Assembly: GCF_028752835.1 (NCBI RefSeq)
Contig: NZ_CP087952.1
Coordinates: 1,035,041-1,099,040, forward strand
DNA from: Desulfosarcina sp. BuS5
Lineage (GTDB): Bacteria > Desulfobacterota > Desulfobacteria > Desulfobacterales > BuS5
Reading direction: 5' to 3'
Length of the DNA stretch: 64,000 nucleotides
Shown: positions 24,010-34,127 of the stretch, piece by piece
Position numbering within the stretch: position 1 is the stretch's first letter
How the letters are laid out: each line of letters opens with the position of its first letter
The notes under the pieces: model-generated
Database searches by the model: none
What the model saw: the letters and a program-made list of their open reading frames with translations, nothing else
What the model was told of the DNA's origin: nothing
Made by a program: the position numbers and the translations under genes

Positions 24010-25551
24010 ATGAAGCTTCATGATTTGCTGAAATCAACCCAGGCAAGAAGGATTTATTCGGATGGCGATTCATGGCATGAAGCGGAGATATCTTCCATTC
24101 ACTACCGGGCCCAGGAAGTATTGACAGGAGGGCTTTTTGTGGCTGTTAAAGGCCTTGCGGCGGACGGGCACGATTTTATAGATACGGCGCTTGCAAGGGG
24201 CGCAAAAGCGATTGTTACGCAAAAGCCGGTTGATGCGGATTCGATAATAATTGAAGTCGAGAATACAAGAAGAGCATTGGCCCGAATTTCATCCGAATTT
24301 TATCATAACCCGTCTGGGAAACTGGTGATCATAGGTGTTACTGGCACAAACGGCAAAACAACAACAGCATATTTAATAGAGAGTATTTTATTGAAGGCCG
24401 GTATCAGAGCCGGGGTTATCGGGACTATTAATTACCGGTATGCAGGTAAAGTTTTTAATAATCCCATGACAACTCCCGAATCTGCGGATCTTCAGAAAAT
24501 TTTCGCGGAAATGTTTGAACATGGAATAACACATATAGTGATGGAGGTCTCATCACATGCCATCGACTTTCACAGAATCGATTGCTGTAATTTTGACCTG
24601 GGGGTTTTCACCAACCTTACCCAGGATCATCTCGATTTTCATGGCGATATGGATACCTACTGGTTATGTAAAAAAAGATTTTTTACGGAGATTCTCAATC
24701 CCGGTGGTGGTGATACAAAGAGTTCCGCTGTATTAAACTGCGATAATAAATATGGACGAGAGCTTTTTGAAGAATTGCCGGGAAATAATATTTCGGTAGG
24801 TAATTCAAAAAATAAGATGGTTTATCCTGAAGTTTTAAAACAGGATCTGACCGGCATGGAAGCCGCTTTTTTTTCTCCGGGAGGTAATTACAAGATTAAA
24901 TCATCACTGGCAGGCCAATACAACTTGGAGAATCTACTGTGCGCTGCCGGAACCGGCTTTGCCCTTTCTATTAAGGAGGATATCATCGCGTCCGGTCTTG
25001 AAGAAGTAAATAGGGTGCCTGGGCGTATTGAAAGAATCGATAATAATCTCCAGAGATTTGTATATGTGGACTATGCCCATACCCCTGATGCACTTGGGAA
25101 TGTGCTTTCCACCTTAAAAAGCCTGACAAAACAAAGATTGATCTGTCTGTTCGGATGTGGAGGTGACAGGGATAAAGCAAAGCGGCCCTTAATGGGTGAA
25201 ATAGCAGCAAAATTATCCGATTTTGTTATTATAACTTCCGACAATCCAAGAACAGAGGATCCTGTGGATATTATAAATCAGATCCTTTCGGGCATTGGCA
25301 AATCATCTTCCCGCAGGCTTGACAAGGCGGAACTGAATAAAGGCCGGTGGAAACTGCCTGGGGGTATCAAAGGATATGCGGTTGAACCTGATCGGCAAAA
25401 AGCGATTTTTCTTTCCGTAAAAGCCTCCCTGCCGGGTGATACAATTGTAATAGCCGGAAAAGGGCATGAGACTTATCAGATCGTCGGGGATAAAAGACTA
25501 TCGTTTGATGATCGTGAAGTTGCTAAAGCCGCTTTAAAGGATATCCGATGA
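24010..25551 (+). CDS. murE: UDP-MurNAc-tripeptide ligase MurE (meso-DAP type)
   Basis: This enzyme adds the third residue to UDP-MurNAc-L-Ala-D-Glu using ATP. The P-loop is TGTNGKTTT at 111-119. MEVSSHAIDFHRI and TNLTQDHLDFHG are the family's central motifs. The specificity motif DNPRTEDP (about 405) is that of enzymes using meso-diaminopimelate, indicating a Gram-negative-type wall. GKGHETYQ near the end is also standard. It starts directly after the ftsI stop and overlaps murF by 4 bp. Confidence 0.96.
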   Translation: MKLHDLLKSTQARRIYSDGDSWHEAEISSIHYRAQEVLTGGLFVAVKGLAADGHDFIDTALARGAKAIVTQKPVDADSIIIEVENTRRALARISSEFYHNPSGKLVIIGVTGTNGKTTTAYLIESILLKAGIRAGVIGTINYRYAGKVFNNPMTTPESADLQKIFAEMFEHGITHIVMEVSSHAIDFHRIDCCNFDLGVFTNLTQDHLDFHGDMDTYWLCKKRFFTEILNPGGGDTKSSAVLNCDNKYGRELFEELPGNNISVGNSKNKMVYPEVLKQDLTGMEAAFFSPGGNYKIKSSLAGQYNLENLLCAAGTGFALSIKEDIIASGLEEVNRVPGRIERIDNNLQRFVYVDYAHTPDALGNVLSTLKSLTKQRLICLFGCGGDRDKAKRPLMGEIAAKLSDFVIITSDNPRTEDPVDIINQILSGIGKSSSRRLDKAELNKGRWKLPGGIKGYAVEPDRQKAIFLSVKASLPGDTIVIAGKGHETYQIVGDKRLSFDDREVAKAALKDIR

Positions 25552-26966
25552 TAAAATCGGTTCCATGGCATTGTTCCCGGATTCTTGAAGCTGTGAGAGG
25601 TGAACTTTTATACGGAGATGCTGAGCGTTTATTTGCAGGGATCTCAATAGATTCCCGCACTCTCTCCCTGGGTGATCTTTTTGTTGCGATAAAGGGACAA
25701 AATTATGACGGCCATGATTTTATAGCAGATGCAGTAGAAAGTGGGGCCGCAGGTTTTCTGGTCGGCAGAAGTGATATTGCCGGCGATCGTTACAAAAGAT
25801 GGGCCCGGAAGGGTCTTGTATGCCTGGCTGTGGAGAATACTATAGAGGCCCTTGGTGATATTGCCTCATTGAACCGCAAACGGACGGGCGTTTCGGTTGT
25901 GGCAATAACCGGCTCGAACGGCAAAACAACAACAAAAGAGATGACAGCCTCGGTTTTGTCCCGGCGCTTTGACACACTTGCTACAAAAGGAAATTATAAT
26001 AATGAAATCGGGCTGCCTTTAACAATGTTCAGACTTGCCGCGTCACATAAATGGGCTGTACTGGAACTTGGTATGAACAGACTTGGTGAAATCGGCAGAC
26101 TTGCCGGGATATGCAGGCCGGATATAGGTGTGATTACCAATATCGGAACGGCTCATCTTGAGGGATTTGACTCAATAGAAGGTATTGCACGCGCCAAGGG
26201 GGAGCTGCTTGAGCATATCAGGAATAACGGAACAGCGGTTCTTAATGCTGATGACCCAAGACTTCTCGGTTTGGCAGGCAAAATACAAAAGGACCTGCTG
26301 CTTTTCGGATTTCATGAAAATGCCGGAGTCAGGGCGCAAAATATTAAACAGGAGGTCTTTGGGCTTTCTTTTAGCCTCCTGCTTCCCGGTGAGAGTGTTT
26401 TTGTTAATTTAAAAGCTCATAGTCCTGTTTTTGTGTCAAATGCTTTGGCCGCCGCGGCCGCAGCCCATCTCGCCGGATTAAATGCCGGGGAGATAAAATC
26501 GGGTCTGGAAGATTTCCAGCCTGCTGAAGGCAGGATGAACATTATGAAAACCCGAAGAGGATTTCATATTATTGATGATACCTATAATGCAAATCCCTGT
26601 TCAATGAAAGCCGCCATAAATGCTCTTAAATACTTAAAAGGTCAGGGCCGGGGCATTTTTGTAGCAGGGGATATGTTTGAGCTGGGAAAAGATGCCGGTT
26701 TAATTCATCAGGAAATCGGTGCCCTGGCCGCAATCAGCGATATTTCAAGACTTTATATAACAGGTGCGTTTTCGGATGATGTAGCCAAAGGCGCCCAGGG
26801 CAAGGGATTGAAATCCGGAAAAATATTGAGCGGTACGAAAGAGGCAATTCTTGATGACCTGACAAACAGGATCAAGCCTGGAGACTGGGTTTTGGTAAAG
26901 GGTTCGCGGGCCATGTGCATGGAGGATATAGTTAAAGGACTGAAGAAGCGGGGTAACGTAGATTGA
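25548..26966 (+). CDS. murF: UDP-MurNAc-tripeptide D-Ala-D-Ala ligase MurF
   Basis: It adds D-Ala-D-Ala to UDP-MurNAc-tripeptide. The N-terminal domain [18 protein letters not shown] is shared with MurE. The P-loop is [10 protein letters not shown] at 121-130, followed by [23 protein letters not shown] and [10 protein letters not shown], and [11 protein letters not shown] in the C-terminal half, all MurF signatures. Length 472 aa is normal. The D-Ala-D-Ala ligase gene (ddl), often in this cluster, is not present in this window. Confidence 0.96.
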   Translation: MIKSVPWHCSRILEAVRGELLYGDAERLFAGISIDSRTLSLGDLFVAIKGQNYDGHDFIADAVESGAAGFLVGRSDIAGDRYKRWARKGLVCLAVENTIEALGDIASLNRKRTGVSVVAITGSNGKTTTKEMTASVLSRRFDTLATKGNYNNEIGLPLTMFRLAASHKWAVLELGMNRLGEIGRLAGICRPDIGVITNIGTAHLEGFDSIEGIARAKGELLEHIRNNGTAVLNADDPRLLGLAGKIQKDLLLFGFHENAGVRAQNIKQEVFGLSFSLLLPGESVFVNLKAHSPVFVSNALAAAAAAHLAGLNAGEIKSGLEDFQPAEGRMNIMKTRRGFHIIDDTYNANPCSMKAAINALKYLKGQGRGIFVAGDMFELGKDAGLIHQEIGALAAISDISRLYITGAFSDDVAKGAQGKGLKSGKILSGTKEAILDDLTNRIKPGDWVLVKGSRAMCMEDIVKGLKKRGNVD

Positions 26967-28042
26967 TTTATTATTTTTTATATCCGCTGCATACGTCCAT
27001 ATCTGCTTTTAATATATTCAGGTATATTACATTTCGGACAATATACGCCGGTGTTACTGCCTTTCTAATATGTTTTTTTCTTGGTCCCTGGATTATAAAA
27101 AAGTTGGGGAATATGCAGGTAAAACAGTACATCAGGGAGGAAGGGCCTGAAACACATTATAAAAAGGCAGGCACACCCACCATGGGAGGAGTGCTGATTC
27201 TTTTGTCGATTACAATATCAACGCTGCTTTGGGCCGATCTTGCCAATTCATATGTCTGGATTATCCTCATGGCTGTAATTGGATGCGGCCTGATAGGCTT
27301 TGCAGACGATTACCTGATGCAGGTGAAGCAACGGAGCATGGGATTGAGCGCTAAAACAAAGATAATAATGCAGATCATTTTAGCAGTGATCACAGGATTT
27401 CTTGTTTATTGGCGGCCTGATTTTTCCACATGCATCACAATCCCTTTTTTCAAGCATGTTTCACCTGATCTGGGCTTTGGGTATGTGTTTTTTGCCGCCT
27501 TTGTCATAGTCGCGTCATCAAATGCCGTGAACCTTACAGACGGACTGGATGGTCTTGCCACCGGATCCGTGGTGATAGCCGCTGCGACATATATGATTTT
27601 TGCCTATGTGGCGGGTCATGTCAAAATCGCAGATTATCTTCAGCTTAATTATGTACCGGGAAGCGGGGAAATTGCCGTATTCTGCGGCGCAGTTGCAGGC
27701 GCCGGACTCGGCTTTTTATGGTTCAACAGCTATCCTGCGCAGGTTTTTATGGGTGATACAGGCTCTCTTGCCCTTGGAGCCGCCATAGGCACGGCAGCGG
27801 TTATAACAAAACAGGAAATACTACTGATAATAGTCGGCGGTCTTTTTGTAATCGAGGCCTTGTCCGTAATTTTTCAAGTCGGTTTTTTTAAAATATCCAA
27901 AGGCAAACGTATTTTCAGAATGGCTCCTTTGCATCATCATTTTGAGTTAAAAGGTTGGTCTGAGCCCAAAGTCATAGTGAGATTCTGGGTTATAGCTATA
28001 ATTCTTGCGCTTGTTTCAATGAGCAGCCTGAAGCTCAGGTAG
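26963..28042 (+). CDS. mraY: Phospho-MurNAc-pentapeptide transferase MraY
   Basis: An integral membrane enzyme that transfers phospho-MurNAc-pentapeptide to undecaprenyl phosphate, giving lipid I. There are ten predicted membrane segments. Motifs include [14 protein letters not shown], the metal-binding [32 protein letters not shown] and the His-rich [12 protein letters not shown]. The start is TTG at 26963, overlapping the murF stop. The conserved N-terminus ([20 protein letters not shown]) requires this start. Confidence 0.96.
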   Translation: MIYYFLYPLHTSISAFNIFRYITFRTIYAGVTAFLICFFLGPWIIKKLGNMQVKQYIREEGPETHYKKAGTPTMGGVLILLSITISTLLWADLANSYVWIILMAVIGCGLIGFADDYLMQVKQRSMGLSAKTKIIMQIILAVITGFLVYWRPDFSTCITIPFFKHVSPDLGFGYVFFAAFVIVASSNAVNLTDGLDGLATGSVVIAAATYMIFAYVAGHVKIADYLQLNYVPGSGEIAVFCGAVAGAGLGFLWFNSYPAQVFMGDTGSLALGAAIGTAAVITKQEILLIIVGGLFVIEALSVIFQVGFFKISKGKRIFRMAPLHHHFELKGWSEPKVIVRFWVIAIILALVSMSSLKLR

Positions 28043-28059
28043 TCTGCATTCAAATTGTT

Positions 28060-29364
28060 ATGAATATTAAAAACAAAAAAGTCCTGGTGGTTGGTCTCGG
28101 TATGTCCGGATTAGCTGTTGCACGGTTTTTAAAAAAGAGGGGCGCTGTTGTTACAGTAACAGATATGGCAGCAGAAGAGAGAATGCCTGACTACGCCCGT
28201 GAAATCCGTGCAATGGGCATTAGACTGGAACTGGGGATTCACATTATCAAGACCTTTGAATCGGCGGAACTTATAGTCATCAGCCCCGGCGTGCCCCATA
28301 CAATAAAACCGGTAAAAAAGGCAATTGAAAAAGGGGTTCCGGTTATTGGAGAGATCGAGCTTGCTTCAAGGTTCATAGGTGAACTTGTAATCGCCATTAC
28401 CGGCACCAACGGCAAGACCACAACAACCAGACTGCTGGGAAAAATGCTTGAGCATTCGGGAATTAAAGTGTTTGTCGCCGGGAATATAGGCAACCCGTTG
28501 ATTGAATATCTTGATATGCGGGAAAAGGTCGAAATGCTTGTGGTTGAAGTAAGCAGTTTTCAGCTCGATACAATAGATATGTTCAGACCAAAAATAGGTG
28601 TTTTACTGAATATTGCGGAAGACCATCTTGATCGGTATCCTGATTTTGCAGCATATGCGGCATCAAAGGGGAGGCTTTTTAAAAACCAGAAAAAGAGTGA
28701 TACAGCGGTATTAAATCGCGCTGATCTTCTGGTCGGTGAGGTAACCGGAAAAATAGATTCCAAAAAAATCTATTTTTGTGATCAAGCCGATAACGGCTCT
28801 GCGCTCGCCGCTCTTAAGCTTGCGAATGAAGCGTTTACCGCTGGGCATAATAAGGAAAATGCTTATGCGGCAGCTTCGGCGGCTTTGGAAGCTGGTGGAA
28901 ATCTTGATGGAATCCAGGCCGCTCTGGATACTTTTAAAGCTGATCCCCACAGGCTTGAGTATATTACTACGATAAATGATGTGATGTTTTATGATGATTC
29001 AAAGGCTACCAACATTGCAGCCTTGGCAAGGGCACTGGAATCTTTTAATAAGCCGGTCTCCCTGATTATGGGAGGACGGGACAAAGGAGGCGACTACCTG
29101 ACTTTAAGAGGCGCTGTTGGAAAGCATGTTAAGAAAGTTGTTGTGATTGGGGAGGCAAAAGAAAAAATAATATCTGCTCTAGGTAATACTGTAAATGTGG
29201 AGCAGGCATCTACCATCGAAGCGGCGGTTTCTGCAGCTTATAAAGCGGCGGGGCCCGGAGATGCGGTGCTTCTCTCTCCCGCATGTTCAAGCTTTGATAT
29301 GTTTAAAAGTTATAAAGAAAGAGGAAAGAGGTTTCGCCTGGCAGCGAGGAGTCTGGGAGGGTAG
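28060..29364 (+). CDS. murD: UDP-MurNAc-L-alanine:D-glutamate ligase MurD
   Basis: It adds D-glutamate to UDP-MurNAc-L-Ala. The N-terminal Rossmann loop VVGLGMSGLAVARF binds the UDP substrate. The P-loop is TGTNGKTTTT at 114-123. Later motifs are EVSSFQLDTI, NIAEDHLDRYPD, DDSKATNIAA and LSPACSSFDMF, with GGRDKGGDY typical of MurD. Length 434 aa is normal. About 165 bp of non-coding DNA follows before ftsW, containing a repeated GACAGAATAGCAGC (29367 and 29500 regions). Confidence 0.96.
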   Translation: MNIKNKKVLVVGLGMSGLAVARFLKKRGAVVTVTDMAAEERMPDYAREIRAMGIRLELGIHIIKTFESAELIVISPGVPHTIKPVKKAIEKGVPVIGEIELASRFIGELVIAITGTNGKTTTTRLLGKMLEHSGIKVFVAGNIGNPLIEYLDMREKVEMLVVEVSSFQLDTIDMFRPKIGVLLNIAEDHLDRYPDFAAYAASKGRLFKNQKKSDTAVLNRADLLVGEVTGKIDSKKIYFCDQADNGSALAALKLANEAFTAGHNKENAYAAASAALEAGGNLDGIQAALDTFKADPHRLEYITTINDVMFYDDSKATNIAALARALESFNKPVSLIMGGRDKGGDYLTLRGAVGKHVKKVVVIGEAKEKIISALGNTVNVEQASTIEAAVSAAYKAAGPGDAVLLSPACSSFDMFKSYKERGKRFRLAARSLGG

Positions 29365-29531
29365 ACAGAATAGCAGCTATTCCCATCATAAATAGCTTAA
29401 CTTATTGGAATCATTAAACTTTCAATTTTAGAGTTTGCGAAAACCCTTGTCTGATAACATAATAATATCAGATAGTTAAGACCCATCTGGGAATTGCTGA
29501 CAGAATAGCAGCCTCCCGGAGTAAAAAAGCA

Positions 29532-30653
29532 ATGCAGGAAAGCAAAAAAAAAGAAAAGGCTGTAAGATATGATCTTCATTTGCTCTTTCCGGTGCTTTTG
29601 CTGGTTGGATTGGGTCTGGTCATGATCTACAGCGCCAGCGCGGCAATTGCCATGAAAAAATTCGGAATAGACTATTTTTTTGTTAAAAAACAAATCTATT
29701 CTGCTTTGGCAGGCATAATCATTCTGATTTTTTGCAGTCATTTTCCATACAAATATTACAATATGTTAGCGTACCCGTTCCTGATTATTTCAATCACAAT
29801 GCTTGTGTTGATTCATTTTGCCGGTTTCGGATATTCCGCCGGCGGAGCGCTGCGGTGGCTGCGTGTTGGAGAATTTACCTTTCAGCCGTCTGAATTTGTA
29901 CGTTTTGCCATGGTTGTTTACCTGGCCTATTCCATGAATAAAAAAAGGGATGGACTGAAGAAGTTTACCATAGGGTGTGTGCCGCATTTTATTGTTTTCG
30001 CAATTTTTGCATTCCTGATTTTTATTCAGCCTGATTTTGGTTCCATAGTTATTCTTGGCGCTATTACCTGGATTATGCTTTTTGTCGGCGGTGCCAGGCT
30101 GTGGCATCTTTTAGCCTCTTTCGCCCTACTGCTTCCTGTTTGCTGTTATATGATGATGGGGGCTGCGTACAGGGTAAGACGCTTGTTGAGTTTTCTCGAT
30201 CCATGGCAATATAAGGCCGACGAAGGATATCAGATTGTTCATTCCCTGATGGCTTTCGGGACGGGAGGAGTATGGGGGGCCGGAGTTGGCAAGGGTTATC
30301 AAAAGCTTTTTTATCTCCCTGAATCTCACACGGACTTTATTTTTTCGGTGATCGGCGAGGAACTGGGGCTTGTGGGCGTAATTTTTATCATATGCCTTTA
30401 TTTAATTATTTTATGGAGAGGAATAATCATTGCCGGAAAAACGGAAGATCCTTTTGGTTCTTTTGTCGCCGCCGGAATTACAATCGCAATAGGTCTCCAG
30501 GTATGTATTAATATGGGGATTGTCTTAGGTCTTCTTCCAACAAAGGGGATGACCCTTCCGTTTTTAAGTTATGGCGGCACATCTCTTTTAATAAGTATGG
30601 CTTCAATCGGGGTACTACTGAATATCGGATCATCCGGATCGAAACAAGAATGA
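29532..30653 (+). CDS. ftsW: Septal peptidoglycan glycosyltransferase FtsW
   Basis: A SEDS-family polymerase that extends glycan strands from lipid II together with FtsI. About ten membrane helices are visible. SEDS signatures are LVMIYSASAA near residue 35, GGALRWLRVGEFTFQPSE, IQPDFGSIV, HTDFIFSVIGEELG and MTLPFLSYGGTSLL at the end. The start at ATG 29532 has a GGAG element 12 bp upstream. It overlaps murG by 4 bp. Confidence 0.95.
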   Translation: MQESKKKEKAVRYDLHLLFPVLLLVGLGLVMIYSASAAIAMKKFGIDYFFVKKQIYSALAGIIILIFCSHFPYKYYNMLAYPFLIISITMLVLIHFAGFGYSAGGALRWLRVGEFTFQPSEFVRFAMVVYLAYSMNKKRDGLKKFTIGCVPHFIVFAIFAFLIFIQPDFGSIVILGAITWIMLFVGGARLWHLLASFALLLPVCCYMMMGAAYRVRRLLSFLDPWQYKADEGYQIVHSLMAFGTGGVWGAGVGKGYQKLFYLPESHTDFIFSVIGEELGLVGVIFIICLYLIILWRGIIIAGKTEDPFGSFVAAGITIAIGLQVCINMGIVLGLLPTKGMTLPFLSYGGTSLLISMASIGVLLNIGSSGSKQE

Positions 30654-31780
30654 AAAGCAGGACAACATACTCGCCGCGGATATTGATTGCGGGTGGCGGA
30701 ACAGGCGGTCATCTTTTCCCGGGCATAGCAATAGCTGAAGAATTTTTGCGTAGAGACCCAAAAGCTGTAATCTTGTTTGTTATCAGCGGCAATCCTTTTG
30801 AAATCTCGGTTCTGTCCGAAAAAAAGTATGAATATAGTTGCATCGAGTCCCAGGGTATAAAAGGCCGTGGATTATTAAAACAGATAGCCGCTGTTGCAAA
30901 AATACCGAAAGGTATCCTGAATTCGTTGAAAATACTGAAAAGATTCAGGCCTGATATCGTGCTTGGGCTTGGCAGTTACTCATCCGGGCCTGTGGTTGCC
31001 GGTGCATGGCTGCTGGGAATCAATATTGCGCTCTGTGAGCAGAATATCCTGCCTGGTATTACAAACCGTTTGCTCTCATATTTTGCCGCAAGGATATATG
31101 TTGCTTTTAGGAATACGAGTTTAGGCTGCTCTCAAAAAAAGATTTATTTTACAGGTAATCCTCTGCGCAGAGAAATTATTGATTATGCTGCAGGGAATAA
31201 GCCGGAACAAAAGGACGGAAAACTAAAAGATAAACGAAGATTTATGGTCATGATTACAGGTGGGAGCCAGGGCGCTCACAGTATCAATCTGGCTGTAGCG
31301 GATGCATTGGGTCATATAAAAAATAAGGATCAATTTTATTTTATTCATCAAACAGGAGATGATGATGAAGATATGATGCAAGGGATTTATGAAAGCCATG
31401 GCATAAAATGCACCGTTAAATCATTCTTTAATGACATGCCGGTGCATTTTGAGAAGTCCGATTTTGTAATATGCAGATCAGGCGCTACCACAGTTGCCGA
31501 GCTGACCGTTCTGGGCAAGGGAATTCTTTTTATACCATATCCTTTTGCAGCGGATAATCATCAGGTATTGAATGCCCTTTCCCTGGCAGAAGCAGGCGCT
31601 GCAGAAATGATTCTCCAGGATGATCTTGGCGGTAAACTCCTGGCCAAAAAAATTGAGTATTTTGCATCCCATCCTGAATCTTTAAAAACCATGGCAGCCA
31701 GGGCAAAAAAAATCGGCCGGCCTGGTGCTGTAAAAAAAATAGTCGATGATTGTTGCAGGTTAATAGAAAATGTATCTTAA
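30650..31780 (+). CDS. murG: Lipid II synthase MurG
   Basis: A GT28 glycosyltransferase that adds GlcNAc to lipid I on the inner membrane face. It has the N-terminal GGGTGGHLFPGIAIAEEF, the UDP-GlcNAc-binding ITGGSQGAHSIN, and CRSGATTVAELTVLGKG with PFAADNHQ near 300. Length 376 aa is slightly above average. The gene overlaps murC by 11 bp, which suggests translational coupling. Confidence 0.95.
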   Translation: MKSRTTYSPRILIAGGGTGGHLFPGIAIAEEFLRRDPKAVILFVISGNPFEISVLSEKKYEYSCIESQGIKGRGLLKQIAAVAKIPKGILNSLKILKRFRPDIVLGLGSYSSGPVVAGAWLLGINIALCEQNILPGITNRLLSYFAARIYVAFRNTSLGCSQKKIYFTGNPLRREIIDYAAGNKPEQKDGKLKDKRRFMVMITGGSQGAHSINLAVADALGHIKNKDQFYFIHQTGDDDEDMMQGIYESHGIKCTVKSFFNDMPVHFEKSDFVICRSGATTVAELTVLGKGILFIPYPFAADNHQVLNALSLAEAGAAEMILQDDLGGKLLAKKIEYFASHPESLKTMAARAKKIGRPGAVKKIVDDCCRLIENVS

Positions 31781-33137
31781 AAAATATCATATTTACTTTG
31801 TCGGCATAGGTGGCATAGGAATGAGCGGCATTGCCGAATTGCTGCTTAATTTGGGGTACAAAGTTTCCGGTTCCGACGTTCAATCCACAGAGATAACTGA
31901 GCGTCTGAAAAACCTTGGAGGCGTTGTTTATACAGGTCACAACAAGCAGCAGATAGCAGGGTCGGATGTTGTTGTGGTTTCATCTGCCATAGGTGAAGAA
32001 AACTGCGAGGTTATTGCCGCCAGGCAGGCATCCATACCTGTAATAACAAGGGCTGAAATGCTGGCTGAATTAATGCGTTTAAAATATAGTATTGCTGTTG
32101 CCGGATCTCATGGGAAAACATCCACAACCTCTATTATAGCTTCTCTGCTTGGTAATGGCGGGCTTGACCCTACGGTTGTGATTGGCGGCAAACTGAAGAG
32201 TGTCGGCTCTAATGCAGTGCTTGGGCAGGGAGAATTTATTGTGGCCGAAGCGGACGAGAGTGACGGTTCCTTTCTTAAATATTCGCCGGCTATATCAGTT
32301 ATAACTAATATCGACAGGGAACATCTTGATTTTTATGGGGATCTTGGTTCCATCAAGGAAGTTTTCTTAAGTTTTATTGATAGGCTGCCTTTTTATGGAC
32401 TGGCCGTACTATGCCTGGATAATGAGCCGATACAGGATATTATACCGAAAATAAGGAAACGATTCACTTCTTATGGTTTAAGCAGTCAGGCTGATTTTCA
32501 GGCCCGGGATGTCTCATTCCATGACAGGAAAAGCAGCTTTTCTGTTTTTCATCGTAAAAAAAAGCTTGGTGACGTTATATTAAATCTGCCTGGAATGCAT
32601 AATGTTTATAATGCCATGGCAAGTATTGTGGTGAGCGTGGAGCTTGATCTCTCTTTTGATGTAATTAAAAGTACTCTTGAAACACTTGAAGGTGTTCAGC
32701 GCCGACTCGAAGTCAAGGGAGAGATAAATGGAATTACGATTGTTGATGATTACGGCCATCATCCGACTGAAATAAAAACCACCTTGCAGGCAGTGATGCA
32801 CAGCTGGCCGGACAGGCGCAAGGTTGTCCTATTTCAACCCCATCGTTATACAAGAACCGAGGCGCTTTTTGATGAGTTTTCACGTTCATTTTATCAGTCT
32901 GATCAACTTGTACTTTTGCCGATATATTCTGCCGGAGAAAAGAAAATAGAGGGCGTAAACAGCAGTATCCTGTGCAAGGAAATCATAGCTCATGGTCATA
33001 AGAATGCGGAATATATGGAAGGCTTTGACGATGCGCTTACTTATCTGGAAACAAATCTACAGCAGGGCGATTTACTGCTTACACTTGGCGCAGGAGATGT
33101 ATGGAAGGTCGGAGAGGAATTGTTGCAGCGTCTGTAA
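31770..33137 (+). CDS. murC: UDP-MurNAc-L-alanine ligase MurC
   Basis: It joins L-alanine to UDP-MurNAc. Signatures are VGIGGIGMSGIAELL, the P-loop AGSHGKTSTT at 111-120, EADESDGSFLKYSP, NIDREHLDFYGD, GVQRRLEVKGE and DDYGHHPTEIKTTL. Length 455 aa is typical. It begins within the end of murG and is followed after 15 bp by murB. Confidence 0.96.
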   Translation: MYLKKYHIYFVGIGGIGMSGIAELLLNLGYKVSGSDVQSTEITERLKNLGGVVYTGHNKQQIAGSDVVVVSSAIGEENCEVIAARQASIPVITRAEMLAELMRLKYSIAVAGSHGKTSTTSIIASLLGNGGLDPTVVIGGKLKSVGSNAVLGQGEFIVAEADESDGSFLKYSPAISVITNIDREHLDFYGDLGSIKEVFLSFIDRLPFYGLAVLCLDNEPIQDIIPKIRKRFTSYGLSSQADFQARDVSFHDRKSSFSVFHRKKKLGDVILNLPGMHNVYNAMASIVVSVELDLSFDVIKSTLETLEGVQRRLEVKGEINGITIVDDYGHHPTEIKTTLQAVMHSWPDRRKVVLFQPHRYTRTEALFDEFSRSFYQSDQLVLLPIYSAGEKKIEGVNSSILCKEIIAHGHKNAEYMEGFDDALTYLETNLQQGDLLLTLGAGDVWKVGEELLQRL

Positions 33138-33152
33138 AACCGGGATGAATCT

Positions 33153-34127
33153 ATGATGATTAATCATGCAGCAAAAGAATTTTTGAAAAATATTTCCGGC
33201 GGGAATGTCAGGTTTGATGAACCTATGTCCCGGCATACCAGCTTGCGGGTGGGCGGTACTGCTGATTTTTTTGCGGAGCCGGATAGTCTTGAAGCCCTTG
33301 TAGACATAGTTAAATGGACGTCGGCTAAAAGTATACCTTATTTAATTATCGGGGGCGGCTCAAATCTGCTTGTAAGGGATAACGGAATCAGGGGGCTTGT
33401 AATCAGTCTAAAAAAATGTCTCAACTGCATCACTGACAATAGAAGGAATGATATCTTTGTTGAAGTATCGGCAGGTGCGGGGGTGAATCTGCAAAGATTA
33501 TGTTTTTTTGCAATGAATAAGGGATTGGAAGGGATGAATTTTGCTCTCGGCATTCCGGGTTCAGTAGGAGGAGCAATAGTGATGAATGCCGGAACTGAGC
33601 ATGGTTTTATGGAGAAAGTTCTGGATTCTGTAAATGTTCTTATGACGGACGGGAAAATAGAAAAAATCGACAAAACGAATATTGACTTCAGCTACCGTGA
33701 GCTTGCCTTGAAGCTTGAACAGAATAAAGGCGCAGTAAACAGATCAAGCAATAGATCAAGCAACAGATCAATCATCATAAGTGGAAAATTTTTATTTACG
33801 CGCAATGAACCGGCAAAACTTAAAAAAGAAGCAGAATCAATGCTTGGGGCACGAAACAGGAAACAGCCCACAAATTTGCCGAGTGCGGGATGCTTTTTCA
33901 GGAATCCGCAGTCCGGTATGACGGCCGGCGAACTTATAGATAGGGCAGGCCTTAAGGGTAAGATTGTGGGCGGAGCCCGAATTTCCATGAAACACGCCAA
34001 TTTTATTATTAACCGGGATAATGCCTCGGCGGCGGATATTATAGCACTAATGGAAGAAGCACAGGAAAGAGTTGACAAACACTTTAATATTTTTCTTGAA
34101 CCTGAGGTGAAGATCGTTGGGGAATAA
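33153..34127 (+). CDS. murB: UDP-N-acetylenolpyruvoylglucosamine reductase MurB, with an in-frame repeat
   Basis: A FAD enzyme that reduces UDP-GlcNAc-enolpyruvate to UDP-MurNAc with NADPH. FAD-binding motifs are HTSLRVGGTADFFAEP, LIIGGGSNLLVRD and GMNFALGIPGSVGGAIVMNAG. The active-site Ser/Cys region AGCFFRNP and the catalytic Glu in FLEPEVKIVG are present. Around residues 195-207 a 12-bp unit (AGATCAAGCAAY) is repeated almost three times, adding RSSNRSSNRS in a surface loop just before FLFTRNEPAKLK. Such short tandem repeats can vary in copy number without breaking the frame. Confidence 0.95.
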   Translation: MMINHAAKEFLKNISGGNVRFDEPMSRHTSLRVGGTADFFAEPDSLEALVDIVKWTSAKSIPYLIIGGGSNLLVRDNGIRGLVISLKKCLNCITDNRRNDIFVEVSAGAGVNLQRLCFFAMNKGLEGMNFALGIPGSVGGAIVMNAGTEHGFMEKVLDSVNVLMTDGKIEKIDKTNIDFSYRELALKLEQNKGAVNRSSNRSSNRSIIISGKFLFTRNEPAKLKKEAESMLGARNRKQPTNLPSAGCFFRNPQSGMTAGELIDRAGLKGKIVGGARISMKHANFIINRDNASAADIIALMEEAQERVDKHFNIFLEPEVKIVGE

